Positions 24,601-35,689 of a stretch of DNA of 64,000 nt are shown in pieces (position 1 is the first letter of the stretch; each line of letters starts with the position of its first letter). Source of the DNA: Ricordea florida. Lineage: Eukaryota; Cnidaria; Anthozoa; Corallimorpharia; Ricordeidae. The notes beneath the pieces were generated by a model that worked only from the letters and a program-made list of their open reading frames with translations, was not told where the DNA came from and did no database searches. The stretch lies in the NCBI GenBank assembly GCA_949710005.1, contig OX453274.1, positions 29,188,940 to 29,252,939 of the forward strand. Direction: 5' to 3'. A program made the position numbers and the translations under genes.

Positions 24601-25457
24601 TTTCCTTTGTTTTCTGGTATGGTAATGTATGATAATGAGTTTGAAACAAAGGAAAATAAAATTTGAACCAAGGATAAAATTGAACTACAAGATATACACT
24701 CTGTTAGCATCATATGAAGTAAAGAATGTAAAGGATAGCATCCTGTTGTCTCTCCTTTGGGAGCTAGAACTCAACAGATGTGGGCAATTTACTGTATGTT
24801 GAAAAACGCGCCGAAACGACCCTGCCAACACCAAGACACAACACACAGCAAGGTAGCAGAACCCAGTGAAAATTTTTATTCTGACACAGCTGACATGAGA
24901 CTTACCGGTATTACGCGATCTATGAATTATGTGACTGGTGTTAAATTAACAGTCTTAATTTAAATCTAAAACAAGATTAAAATGTCTGCATTTTGCAAGA
25001 GTGCAATTCAAGCATAATTGTTCTAACAATTTAAACAGTCAGAGAAAACTCCAAGGGTTCTTCTGCATGCCATATATTTCTCCAAAATGTTGTAATCTTG
25101 CTTTCGCATCTCCAAGTACTGTTGGTGAATTGTGCTGCAAAACATTAGGAACCCCCATTCATGTTGAGGAGTCATCATTAACAAGTTTACTGCTTTTATT
25201 TTGCATTATTTTACAGGAGGTGGTATCCTAAGATATATCAAACAGCTCCAAGAAAAAAGGGTAAACACAGGTATGACCAAAAATGTTTTGGACGTCTGTG
25301 AACCATTGCCTTTTTTCTTCTTCTAGTGAAGGCTCATTAACAATGACTATTTCTTGGGTTGTATTTTTACTGCAGAGCCCTGGAAGACATCAAAGAAAGT
25401 GTAGCTGAACTTGAGTTTTACAGGAAAAACATATTTCAAACAAACCATGCTGAATGA
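18648..25457 (+). CDS. REXO2: Oligoribonuclease, mitochondrial 3'-5' exoribonuclease
   Basis: Seven exons: 18648-18782, 18944-18950, 21137-21213, 21479-21556, 22083-22303, 25217-25270 and 25376-25457. They join in phase to 217 aa. REXO2/Orn degrades very short RNAs (nanoRNAs) 3' to 5' in mitochondria and cytosol. Residues 1-34 are Arg/Leu/Ser-rich without acids near the start, fitting a mitochondrial presequence. DEDDh catalytic residues are visible: Asp43 and Glu45 in WIDLEMTG, Asp143 in [10 protein letters not shown], and His190 and Asp195 in the C-terminal [24 protein letters not shown] and RWYP are hallmark family motifs. Exon 2 is only 7 nt and supplies the Met-Thr-Gly after the DxE motif. 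Introns hold a nested repeat, a SINE and a 1.9-kb transposon. The encoded enzyme appears intact. Confidence 0.95.
18944..18950 (+). other. REXO2: 7-nt microexon of REXO2
   Basis: ATGACAG is flanked by an AG at 18942-18943 and a good donor GTATGT. Exon 1 ends after the Glu codon of DLE (donor GTATAC at 18783) and the next exon starts GT CTC AAT at 21137. Only insertion of these 7 nt restores the conserved DLEMTGL and the frame. A T run lies about 30 nt upstream. Confidence 0.8.
18985..19440. repeat. atcgat-rich repeat, interrupted by another element
   Basis: Both flanks (18990-19018 and 19335-19430) consist of aatcgat/ctcgata motifs and match the uninterrupted copy at 36205-36600. The interruption at 19019-19334 is the foldback element listed separately, so the insertion is younger than the repeat. 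Confidence 0.65.
19019..19334. mobile_element. Dispersed foldback element, copy 2
   Basis: Two arms of about 90 bp (19022-19110 and 19123-19212) are nearly perfect inverted repeats around a short loop, each with tgacgtca, an aagaggacagacg block and a gttatgacgc block. The right end equals the left end of the copy at 3933. It lies in REXO2 intron 2. Confidence 0.75.
20458..20702 (-). mobile_element. tRNA-derived SINE
   Basis: On the minus strand the head carries a Pol III B-box-like GGTTCGATTCC and is followed by a body with gttggttctctactctgc; the tail is an (ATT)n-type run near 20458. The head is truncated, lacking a clear A box. It lies in REXO2 intron 2. Confidence 0.7.
21557..21582 (+). 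repeat. (TAA)n tract at a REXO2 5' splice site
   Basis: Directly after the Glu codon that ends exon 4 (21556) the intron begins gtaataataataataataa, so the donor site is the first unit of a trinucleotide run. The run resembles the tail of a minus-oriented SINE or LINE. Confidence 0.6.
22652..24542. mobile_element. 1.9-kb non-autonomous pogo/Tigger-like transposon
   Basis: Perfect 33-bp terminal inverted repeats begin CAGTACAGCCCTAAAATAAT and are flanked by TA on both sides (22650-22651 and 24543-24544). CAG ends, a TA duplication and a TAATGCAC-type block fit the pogo/Tigger branch of Tc1/mariner. Both sub-terminal regions are packed with gcaagaagttcttgcg-type palindromes; an inner pair of cgttcgaacgg-like repeats is also present. 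No transposase ORF is seen. It sits in the REXO2 intron between 22303 and 25217. Confidence 0.8.
24559..24697 (+). mobile_element. Foldback MITE, family A copy 1
   Basis: Arms atatgttgtggttcaattt and its inverse around 24690 enclose a loop containing gtaatgtatgataatgag. A second copy with the loop inverted is at 46670-46806. It lies 16 bp from the end of the pogo-like element. Confidence 0.7.
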
Positions 25458-25608
25458 TTTTGGTTTCAATGTCAATTTAGGCAGTGATATGTAAATACCA
25501 GTGGTGTAAGATAGCTTTTATCATGGTAAAACAATCCTGTAAATGGCTGCTGTAAACCATGGGCTTTGTTTAAATTAAATTTGCATAACAGCAATTCAGT
25601 GCTTACAT

Positions 25609-25770
25609 ACCTCTTATTAATCGAGTTCGAGGTCTGTACTGTAAAATACGGACCGAGTTTTTTCCCGTCGATTTATGGCCCAAGCGCGAAGCGCGCGGGC
25701 CATAAATCGACGGGAAAAAACGAGGATTCGTATTTTACAGTACGGACCGAGAAAACGAGGTTAATAAGAT
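25609..25770. mobile_element. Foldback element downstream of REXO2
   Basis: Arms of about 57 bp (25627-25683 and 25692-25748) match as inverted repeats around a gcgaagcgc centre. Outer ends cttattaatcgag and gaggttaataag are also inverted. Confidence 0.65.
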
Positions 25771-25816
25771 ATTTATTATATCTCTGGAGTCATTTTGGCG
25801 ACCAAAACAAACTTTA

Positions 25817-25846
25817 GCGGGCCGTACAGTGAAGTACGGCCCGCTA
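25817..25846. repeat. Short near-perfect hairpin
   Basis: agcgggccgtac and gtacggcccgct form a 12-bp stem with a 6-nt loop. Confidence 0.6.
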
Positions 25847-26574
25847 AATTGACCAATCACAGCACGCGTACTAACTGAGAGATATAATGAACAGTAATTT
25901 TTGTAGAAGAAATAAGAAAAACAACACTACCTGTTTACCTTGTGACCTGACGTTAAGTGTGTATTCAAAAAGGGTAAAAAAGAGAAGAATTCCTAGTGAG
26001 AACTTTGATGGTGAATTGAAGCAAGATGTATTAAAGTAACCAACAGAATTTGTACTCTGCATATGAACAAAACATCTTTCTTTTTTCTTCAGAAAACACC
26101 TTATTCTTTATTAGATTCCTGGTTATTACGCGGGATGACGTAGTCAGCCAGCGTATAAAATTCGGTAGCGCATTCCTTTCGTTGTCTTGGGAGTCAAAAA
26201 TTGCCTTGTTTTTTTAAATTTCCCGTATCCCGAGCTGGTCCCGAAAAAATTGTGTGATTTTTATTGGCTGTAACTCCGAATCACGTGCAAGTCAGGTTGG
26301 ATTGCACCATGGATATCCATGATCGCACAATCAGCAAAAAAACATACTGTGTCAGCAATTTTAAACCAACACATCCCACGTAAACGCCTTCAGGCGTCTT
26401 CTTGTTATTAATGGAAAGCTTAGGCCATTTGAACTTGTGTGAAATGATTGTGTGGAGTAGGCTTTGGGATGGAGCAAAATAGGCAGCAACTAGTCACCTT
26501 CCATTGGAACCTTAACCTTCCTGTCCAAACATTGATAAGCATCCAGTTTCTCAAGTTATATCAAGATGGTTACT

Positions 26575-26690
26575 GTATGGTTAGCTCAATGGTAGAGCAC
26601 TGGACTGCTGTGCGGGAGGTTGTGGGTTCAAACCCCTGCTGGACCAACACTCAGGGTCTTAAAATATTTGAGGAAAAAATAAGTATAAAT
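26575..26690 (+). mobile_element. Partial tRNA-derived SINE
   Basis: It has a tRNA-like head with an A-box-like tagctcaatgg and B-box-like gggttcaaacc, then the same caacactcaggtcttaaaat body start as the SINE at 26886, ending in an A/T-rich tail. It is too degenerate for a functional tRNA call. Confidence 0.65.
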
Positions 26691-26885
26691 AAATAAATAT
26701 ATTCCTACTGTCGTAGTGTGAAGAGACATCTTTTATATAAGGAATTTTAAACAGCAAACACCAACTGTAAATATGTATATATTCTATTAAATATTTTTAA
26801 TTATATATTTATTTTACATTTATAGTGCAGATATCATAGATGAAGAACCTCTTTTTGTTGGATACTCTGCAATAAGTCATTATTA

Positions 26886-27215
26886 GCCACCCGGTTAGCT
26901 CAGTTGATAGAGCGCCGGTCTGTCGAGTGGGAGGTTGTGAGTTCAAAACTTGGCTGAACCAACACTCAAGGTCTTAAAATAACAGAGAATGTGCTGCCTT
27001 TGAAATGGCATCAGAAAATGGTCAGACTTTCTAGTCTTTTCAGATAAGGACGAGAAACACTAAGCCTCATCTCATCTGGGACGTTAAAGAACCCACACAG
27101 TGTTTGAAAAGAGTAGGGGACGAAATTCCCAGTGTTTTGCTCTATCTCTCATCTGATGGTTAAATGCTCAGAGATGTTACCTGCATAAGCCACTGTTAAA
27201 TCCAAGGGATTTGTA
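26886..27215 (+). mobile_element. tRNA-derived SINE, near full length
   Basis: The head (26886-26963) resembles a tRNA with tagctcagttgatag and a degenerate B box gagttcaaaac. A body of about 250 bp with gacgttaaagaacccacac and a terminal gcataagccactg block follows. Confidence 0.75.
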
Positions 27216-27726
27216 ATGTAGACAGGCAATGTGAGGGTAAGGTCGGGTTGACTGGTTTGACGGTATGCTCTGATTGGTGCATTTCGTTTCAGTTGGTTCA
27301 AATAAAAACGTTTGCATAACAACTGCATCATCTATGATGACTAATAATATATCCCATGACGTGTTGAAATCATTTCACAACTTACATGTATAGTCTCCTT
27401 ACTGTAGAATGTAAAATGAAGTTTGTGGCAGCAACAACAATCTTGACCAGTTTTAACTGACCCTTAGACCACGGAGAAGAATTTGGGTGTTGCCACTTTA
27501 TAAGTTTTAACCTTCAAGAACTATGCAGAGAGGCCCATGGTTTATCAATTTGTAACTGCAGTAACTCTTGTCAAGTGTTAGTTGTATTTTAATGTACATG
27601 TACAGATTGTATTTCCTTCTATGTCAAGAATTCTGTTGCAATATTTCCTACTTTATTTTATTTTAATGAAACTGAGTTGCAACATTTCTTTTATTCTTAC
27701 AGTGCAGTTATAAGTAAATGTTTTCT

Positions 27727-29036
27727 TTATTGCATAGAGCTTGCAGCTTTCTCAATAAACTTTGCTAGCTTGACATCCTTCACAGACAGCCCTCCACAGT
27801 CGTGTGTACTTAGTGTGATCTGCACTCTGCTGTAAACATTGAACCACTCTGGGTGGTGATCCATCTTCTCTGCCATTAGAGCAACTCGGGTCATGAACCC
27901 AAAGGCCTGGTTAAAATTTTTGAACTTGAATTCCTTGTAGATGGCATCTCGATCTTTTACTTGTGTCCAGCCAGTCGATGTGAGGGGTTTCAGTTCAGAA
28001 TCTCGTTCTTCTTGTGTGAGCACCACAGCTTTAGGCACTGCCTGCAAAAAAGCAAACAACACAGACATTCATTGGGATAAAAGTTTGAATTAATTAGAAC
28101 CTATTAAGGAGTATTCTTGGTGCGACACCCTCAAACATGAAAAAGGGAAGGAGGGGTACTTTAATAATAAAATGCTGGGGAACCTGTTTAAGAAAATAAC
28201 TCCTTTAACCCTTTAAGCCCTAAGAGAGACTATAAACTTTACTTGTCACAGGGAGACCCCTTAGGGTATAAAGGGTTAAGAAATTTTCTCCCTTAAGAAA
28301 CCATCTCCCTTAACCCTTGGCCAACGCCAGGCGATTTTACTTGTCACAGGGAGACCCCTTAGGGCTTAATACAGCTACTTTAGCTACGCTACACTATCAA
28401 ACTGAGTTGCACCTAAATTTAACTTTGCCAATTGTATTCTTTCAATAGCAATTTACGGTTTCCCCAGTCTAAACTAAAATCGTCAGCAAATGGACCAGTT
28501 CCTGAAAAATGATACCTATTCTTGACCCAAACTTTGTAGTTTCTGCCCATCAAAAGGCTAGGCGGGTTGAGAACCACACGGCAATTACCCTTCACAGCGT
28601 ATGACACATGACTACAATGCCTACATCTGGCAGTGAGGGAGGATGTTTCTGATAATCACGTGACTACTTCAGACACACCAATAAAAACTCGTGGTACCAA
28701 CGTGAAAAAATTGGCGACAATCAAAACTTCGATGTCTACAGTAATCAGCTTTCAAGCTACTTAGACTGCGTTGGGTAAGATTTCCTCACAGGTCCCTACT
28801 TCATTATGCATGCTGTAGTCGTACGGTTTCGTTCTCAGAAATGTTTGCACGCGCACTTCCCAAGACAATACAGCTACAGCATACATAATGAAGTAGGGAC
28901 CTGTGCGGAAATCTTACCCTGCGTTGTATCCGAGGATTCACTACCGACTCACCATCACTGTAGACGTTCCAAAAATTCTCACAGCCGCTAAACGTTCTAG
29001 TACGAAGTTTGGACGCCTGAACAATTTTGTGATCAT
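27727..29036 (-). CDS. PCBD: Pterin-4a-carbinolamine dehydratase
   Basis: Two exons, 29036-28953 and 28041-27727, join in phase 0 to 132 aa. The enzyme dehydrates 4a-hydroxytetrahydrobiopterin after aromatic amino-acid hydroxylation; vertebrate members also act as HNF1 dimerisation cofactors. The active-site signature [13 protein letters not shown] (His90, His91) and the later His108 in [10 protein letters not shown] are present, as are the family motifs [14 protein letters not shown] and FNQAFGFM. Exon 1 encodes a 28-residue Arg/Leu-rich leader without acidic residues except Glu14, resembling a mitochondrial presequence as in PCBD2-type proteins. It ends in an ATG codon that could start a cytosolic form. 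I cannot decide between PCBD1 and PCBD2 orthology. It is divergent from PEX19, and a hAT MITE lies in its intron. Confidence 0.9.
28205..28370. repeat. Two degenerate ccctttaa-ended repeats
   Basis: Two blocks share ttttacttgtcacagggagacccct and begin or end in ttaacccttt or its inverse. They match the pair at 38425-38640. Confidence 0.6.
28774..28918. mobile_element. hAT-type MITE, family B copy 1
   Basis: The 145-bp element has long inverted ends (GGTAAGATTTCC... and its complement) and is flanked by an exact 8-bp duplication, ctgcgttg, at 28766-28773 and 28919-28926. It sits in the PCBD intron, 34 bp from the donor. Confidence 0.9.
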
Positions 29037-29123
29037 GCCGCAACGACCCGGTATCCTCGCGGTCAGTAAACTGAGAACTAGTCACCGCTGTTAAATCGAA
29101 CTTTGGAACGAAGGCTCTAAAAT
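29037..29123. promoter_or_regulatory. 87-bp shared divergent promoter, PCBD / PEX19
   Basis: The start codons of PCBD (29036, minus) and PEX19 (29124, plus) are 87 bp apart, so both 5'UTRs and core promoters are compressed here or overlap the opposite gene. No TATA box is seen. Confidence 0.6.
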
Positions 29124-32100
29124 ATGGCGGACGAATGCTGCAAGGAAGACGACGAACTCGATGAACTTCTCGATAGTAAGTGGTTATGGTTGTATATTTT
29201 TGCTTTGTATGGATTAAGAAACAGCAGTAAAAGTGAAATCTGGTTAGAATTGATAGTACTCTGTACAAAAAGTGGTTCATGAAACGAGTTGATGACGTAT
29301 AAAGATGTACAGTGTACTTCCAGTGACCGTAGAATCAAAGAGGAGCTCACTTTTGGTTCTGTCCTCCTATACCGGTACACGAGGGAATAACCATTGTATT
29401 CTCTTTATTTAGGAGACATTGGTTACCTGTAATTATTGTTTGGTCTATTGTATCAGCTCTTGTGTACCAGTACACGAGGACAGAACCTGGCTTTTCGAGC
29501 GTTAGAACTTCCAAAGCGATTGGAAATCAGTCAGAACATTCGCTCTGACGAAGGGATGGCGCTAGAAACGTGAGCTCTCCTCTTATCTTACGTTGGTACA
29601 ACTTGCATTCTCCAGTCATTTGATAAACGTTTTTTTATAGTGTTTTTCATTTTCTGACTATTTCCTACCGAAAAAGCACCAGTTTCTTTAAAACTATCTC
29701 CCCCGTACACATGTACGTATTATTTACAGGTGCGTCACGTGTTACACACATAACACAAGGGGTTGATGAGAGAGTTACATGTGCAGTGTACCAAAGCTTT
29801 AAATACTACAAAACTTGGCAAGATTTCCGCACAGGTCCCTACTTCATTATGCATGCTGTAGCCGTACAAGAAATGTTTGCACACGCACTTCCCAAGACAA
29901 TTCAACTACAGCATGCATAATGAAGTAGGGACCTGTGAGGAAATCATTCCCAAAACTTTAAATACTACAAATCCTGATACTTCAGTTAACCAATGCAATA
30001 GCTCTAACAATGGGATGGCCTAGTTCAAGTGTTCAAATAGATAGATGGTGCGTAAGCAACAGCCAGTATGAATGAAAACTATGGAGATTGGGTAGAAAGA
30101 AAGGCCAAACCCTTGTGGATGTTGTAGAATATTGGAGGATTATGGAAATTAATCTGAAACAAAGGAAAACACAAATCAAACTAGTTTGGAACTATTTTGA
30201 CCTGAACTTCATTCTAACCTACAAAATGGATGTTCCGGTTCCTTAATCTGCTGTCCAATCTATGCCTATAGTCCTTCCTGGAATGTGGTTTTATGGCTTG
30301 AGCAATGCATTGTTGATGTTTTCACTTGTCCCCACCTTCCAAAGTTTTGGCTTTTTGCTAAAAAGTGACTCATTTGGGAACATAAATGCTGGGACCTTTT
30401 GACTAGGTGTGGGCTTAAGATATGGGTCTGGCTAATTGGGCACTTTGGTTTGTGACAGTGTTACAACTTAGTGAACAATCATGTTTTACATCAAATTAAA
30501 GTATTAGTAATGTTGTGAATAACATTGTTTTTGGCAACAATTTATTCTTGCCACAACCCACTGGCTTTCTTTTTTGACTGACACCTGTACAATTGTTATA
30601 GGTGCTTTAGAAGATTTTGATAAGGCTGTCCCTTCGACCATAAAACAGACTTCAGAAACAGAGAGTAAAGAGAATGAAGGAGAACAATCAACTGGATCAG
30701 AAGAAGTAGCTAACAATAATGCAGAAAGGGCAAGCAGATTGTCAGCTGCTTTCCAGGATGATCTAGCCACAGCACTTGGAGAAGATTATGATGGTGTCGC
30801 GGAGGACATTGGAAACGCTGTGAAAAAGATGCTTGAAGAACCCGAGTTACTCGCACAGTTGGATCAGTTTGCACAAGCTGCCGCACAAGGCAGCACACAA
30901 GCTGAGCCCGGTATGTTTCCCTAGGTAATAATCTCTTTCTGACTGAGCAAAGGGGCTGTAAGTGGGGAAGATAGGCCTGACGTTCATGCCAGTATGGACT
31001 GAACACAGCCAGGTCTTTGCAGAAAGGAATGAGTGTCAATGTTCTTTAGTGCGGCCTAGACAAGCTAGGTTAACTCTGTAACTAGTTTAGTGAATGGCAC
31101 GCCTGCCGTGCTTGTTGTACTTGCAACTTTTGAACTTGCCAGCTTTGTTAATCAAAAAATACACAAACTGTGACCTTTTCCATGGAAATCACAACCAAAA
31201 AATACTCAATCAAAATGCTTGTATTTTGCTTAAGTCTAAGACTACTTTGCCATAAGTTAACTTTATGAAGCAACTTGCAAACATACATGCATACATGCAG
31301 GGCTAGAAATTAACTACAGTGCTTGGTGGCCATTCAGGCCAGTTTCCTTGATTTCTTAGTGACCCATCCCAAAATGAAGTAGCCCTCAATTTTTTTTTTG
31401 AGAGAGAGTCACATGGCATCACAAAATCAAAATGGTGTCTATATGTTGTGAATGTGGATTGCTCGTGAAATCACTGTTAAAATGGCTCCAAATTTGCACT
31501 TTAGGACTAAAAATTTACTAAAATGGATGATCCTACATTGTAAAGTCCATGCAAAGAAACAAAGAGAAAGGTAGTCCAATTAAACTACATATTGAGTTAT
31601 ATCTTTTGTAGCATAGTCGCACATCAGGCGTTCAAACCTTATCTTCTAAGTTCCCCTTTGGTACATGAGGCCTCACATGTATTAACTCTTACCTATCTTC
31701 TAGGTGCGCTCTGGCTCATAAGGCCTCACATAATTAACAGCTTTGTATGTAATTCCTGCTTTCCCTCTCCCTTCTCTGTCCATACCTAGCTTGCCCTGTT
31801 TTACTAAAGACTGTTCACAGGCCAGTGGATTCTAGCTTGAACTGATTTTTACATTGGACAATATTCCCCACTTTTGGCCCTTGCATTGATAGCCAGTAAA
31901 ATCACCAAATGATATTTTCTTTTCTCTAGGCAATCCATCATCTCTGACAGATCTTGAGGCAAATCTGGCAAGAACAATGAATCATCTGGCTCAAAATGCA
32001 AAAGATATTGAGGTGCTATTATATGATTTGAGTTAATGACAGAAAATGAGGTTCAGTATTTCACTCCAAAGATCTAAATAACACTTCCTTTTGTAAGGTT

Positions 32101-35100
32101 AGAACTTGCCAAGATCTTTGCAAGATTCTACCAAGATCAAGGTTTGCCAAGATCATGATATGACCATCCAAGATCTTTCATGATCATACAAGATCTTGAT
32201 AAGGTTCACAACCTGGGGAGTCTCATACATTTCCTTGGAGATATGTATTAGTTTGAGGTATTAAATGTTGGATCATTTCAGAATCCTCCAGCTGATAAAT
32301 TTCTCTTTTCTCATCATCTGTATAAACATACATGTAATTTTTGTATCATTTTGATTACTCTAGGGAGTGAAAGGGTTAATTGCTGATACATGTACCATCA
32401 CACCAGCTAGTGTGTAAACTTTGAAGCTCTCAAAGCAAAACTATTGTATGTGATGATGTGGTTGTGAAAATTCTTAGTTGAGCCTATGGGCTAAAATTTT
32501 GCATGGACTCAGCCATCTAATAGCAAACATGTGCCCCGTATTAGATTTCTTTTTTTGGCACTCCATTTTGGAGGATCAAAGTAGGGTGACTATGTAAGAA
32601 ACAATGATTTTTCCCATACCAGCTCGCTATTTGTCGATAGGCTTATGTGAGGCCCTGCCAGGGTAAATTCCGACAAGCGACACGGGCCGAAAAGTAGCGA
32701 CAGCGACCAAATGAAATAGCGGCAAACGACTGCCATTCTATTAAAAAATGTCGACAGTGACATCAAAGCCGAGAATTAGTGACAAAGAACTGAAGTAGTT
32801 GTCCCTTAATTTCCGACAGCGACGTGAAGCCTTGACAAAACGCCGACATGAGGCATTTTAAAATTCCGACGAGCGAGACCTGGGGACCCCCCCCCCCCCC
32901 CTGGTAGGGCCTCTTATGTGGTCAAGATGGGTTGGGAAATGTCTTGAAGTGCTTAAGATGAAAAAAATACAAGGCACTGCTCTTCTATGAAATTACAGGC
33001 TCCATGGGAAAATTTGACCGATTCCAATCATTTATATTTTTTAAGTCTAAATCAACGCATACAGTAGTTTCACAATGTCTTTAAGATCTTCATATATCAC
33101 TTTTATAATCACTGTGTGTTGCATTGCTTATTTTTTCACAGAACTGCCCAACCAACCCATTCAATGAGGACTTCTTTAAGGCCATGTCAAATTTGTCTCT
33201 GGATGGTGCAAATGAGGGAGAGCTGGATTTCCTTCCATTGATGCAGGGCATGATGCAAAACCTACTGTCAAAAGATGTCCTGTATCCTGCCTTGAAAGAC
33301 TTGCAAGAAAAGGCAAGTAGAGTTGCAAACATTATCAGGGCTATTACTGCAAGGTAAACATAGAACTTTGCAGTATCAAATTTTTAAGTAGCTGATATCG
33401 TAACAGGGCCTGTTTATTAGACTGAATGAAAAACTAAACCCTTTGCTCCCTAAGGTCTGGGTTTGTCCAAACCATGGTTCACACAATGATCTTCTAAGTA
33501 TGTTTTATTGCTGTCTTCAAAAGGTTTGTTGGTGACCAAAATGAATTATGGCAGCTGTCATTCACATTGAATCAGAGTATGCATACTGAATGAGTTGAAT
33601 GAATTTTCTTTTCTTATTGGAGGATTATGGAAATTAATCTGAAACAAAAGAAAAAACAAATCAAACCAGTTTATAACCATTTTGACTTGAAGTTCACTTT
33701 ATAACCTAGAACACATACATGTAATTTGTCAGTCCCTTTGCAGTACCCAGAGTGCTTAAACCTGCATGAATGGTTGCAATAGATGCAGTGGCCAATTTGT
33801 CAGTCCTTTGTCATTGCCCATAGAAGTTAAACCTTTATGCATGTTTGGAATAGCTGCAGTGCACAATATTTTAGTTCCTTTCAGTGCCCAGAGTGGTTAA
33901 ACCTGCATTTACTGTAGGTTTCCAATAGTGTAGTTGCAGTGAGTAATTGCCAGTTCCTTTTCAGTACCCAAACTGGTTAAAGGAGCATGAATCAGCTCTA
34001 TCAGCTGAAGAGCACAGACGATACTTGAAACAGTACAAGCTGGTTTCTGAAATCTGTTCAGAATACGAGTCTGAGACATCTGTTGACTCTGAGGAAACAA
34101 AGAAAAAGAGATTTGAGAAACTTTTAGGTCTTATGCAACAGGTTGGTCATTGACAATCTCCCTTTGGCGTTAAACAGTGTTTTATTTTTCCCTTAACATT
34201 AGACACCTTATGACAAAGCATAAATTAATATATGATGTTTTAAGTTTTTTATTAACTGGTGCTTGCAGTAATAAGACAACTAAATATGGAATTGATGTAC
34301 CTTTATTCTTTGAGTATGTTTTTTGTTTGCTTATACTGTTATGTAGTACTATGCTGAACTTAGTGTTCAATAGGTCATTACTAGATGTATTGTTTTATTG
34401 TACTAGAGATAGCTATAAGCTTTGACTGTATCAAGGAATTGACTGACATAATCATGATAATAATTATTAAAGAGGGTACCTGTAAATGTAACCAGTGTGG
34501 ACATGCTCATGGTTCTTTATTTTGTAATATTAATTGGATAAGAAAATGTGTCAAAAATCTTTGACGTTTTTACCATAATCTGCATTTTGTTAGTTATTTC
34601 AATACTTTTTGTAATCTCAAATCCAGTTAGGTTATTAAATTTTCAGTTTTCTTTAATGTGCTTTAGAAGAAGAGTAGATTACGGTATGACGAATACAGTC
34701 TCAGGTGGTCTGTTTCACCAATAAATTATTATAATTATGATAAAATAAGTATAATTATTTTTATTAGTATTATTATTACTATTATTATTATTATTATTTT
34801 TATTATTATTGATACATGTATTATGATCATTGTCTATCCAAGATGCAAGAATGTGGACAACCTCCTTCCGATCTTGTTGGGGAAATGGTATGTATTACCG
34901 CCTATTTTTTTCTTATTACTAGATATAATATGTATTCATTATCGATACAGGATATAAATTACTGGTATATATTAAAGTTCTTACAAAGTTCCACAATAGA
35001 TGAGGAAGAGGTGTTATTAAGACTGTATACTACATGTACCAAGAGAAAGCAACATGTATTTATTGGACCTAAAAAGAGAGGGCTCAACGTTGAGGTTAGC

Positions 35101-35689
35101 CACTTTCTACCCTGCATACAACACCTTATAGGAAACTCTCCACTGCACTGGTGCTACCTTTGAGTTGAATGAGCTATTAAAGGTTCTGCACATCCTCTTC
35201 ATCTAAACTAACAATTTGAGTACACACACAAGCCTTCAGTTAAGCCAAATGTGTATGCTAAACCAAGAACATACAAGGGACAAGCAGCATATTCTTGGTG
35301 AGACCATAAGAAAGCTCTGCAGACTTTGATTAGCTATTTTATACTTTTCTACAGAAAATACTGACAAAGGTCTATTGTCAAATTGCAATGTATGCTGGAA
35401 ATATGGAGTTGAGTACAGCACAATATAAGTGCCTCTAAAATGAGAGAGAGATACAAAGATCCCATGGGAGGGACCCCCGTTGCAAAACTGACTGGGGTCA
35501 TGGATTGAATCATATTACTACTGAAATAATAATACATTTTGATTTTTGCACTTTGTCATTTCAAGTATTATTAAATGAACTGTGTTTGTGTACCCATTTT
35601 AGCCTGCAGCATTTTCTGGTCCATTACCAGAAATGCCAGAAGCACCCGAGATTCCTGATGAGCTCAAGGATGAGTGCAAAGTGACATGA
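29124..35689 (+). CDS. PEX19: Peroxisomal membrane protein import receptor/chaperone
   Basis: Seven exons: 29124-29175, 30602-30910, 31930-32012, 33142-33312, 33965-34141, 34843-34887 and 35603-35689. They join to 307 aa, close to the usual ~300. PEX19 is a cytosolic, partly farnesylated receptor that binds peroxisomal membrane proteins and docks on PEX3. The N-terminus has the acidic DDELDELLDSALEDFDKA that in known PEX19 binds PEX3. The C-terminal half has the helical cargo-binding region (NPFNEDFFKAMSNL, DFLPLMQGMMQNLLSKDVLY, YPNWLKEH, RFEKLLGLMQQ). The last four residues CKVT form a CaaX box. The intron after 33312 starts GC within AAGGCAAGT, a classical GC-AG intron; reading through it would end the frame at 33357. 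Introns carry several repeats, including a hAT MITE. Confidence 0.95.
29817..29950. mobile_element. hAT-type MITE, family B copy 2
   Basis: The 134-bp copy has ends GGCAAGATTTCC and GGAAATCATTCC and an exact 8-bp duplication caaaactt at 29809-29816 and 29951-29958. It lies in PEX19 intron 1. Confidence 0.9.
31298..31645 (+). repeat. Dispersed ~350-bp repeat, family C copy 1
   Basis: It begins gcagggctagaaattaact and ends near catcaggcgttcaaacctta. The same landmarks occur in opposite orientation at 37556-37984. It lies in PEX19 intron 2; no coding potential is visible. Confidence 0.65.
32099..32210 (+). repeat. Cluster of ccaagatc motifs
   Basis: The hexamer aagatc recurs many times at irregular spacing, often as ccaagatct or catgatcat, within PEX19 intron 3. 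Confidence 0.6.
32650..32912. mobile_element. hAT-like MITE, family D
   Basis: Ends AGGCCCTGCCAGGG and CCTGGTAGGGCCT are inverted, and an exact 8-bp duplication cttatgtg flanks the element (32642-32649 and 32913-32920). The interior repeats cgacagcgac-like motifs. It lies in PEX19 intron 3. Confidence 0.8.

Noticed and set aside
26575..26650. A tRNA gene
   Set aside because: It has A- and B-box-like blocks but poor stems, and it continues into the same body as the SINE at 26886.
28804..29280. 158-codon minus-strand ORF spanning the PCBD/PEX19 gap
   Set aside because: It is in a different frame from the PCBD leader and crosses PEX19 exon 1 and a MITE.
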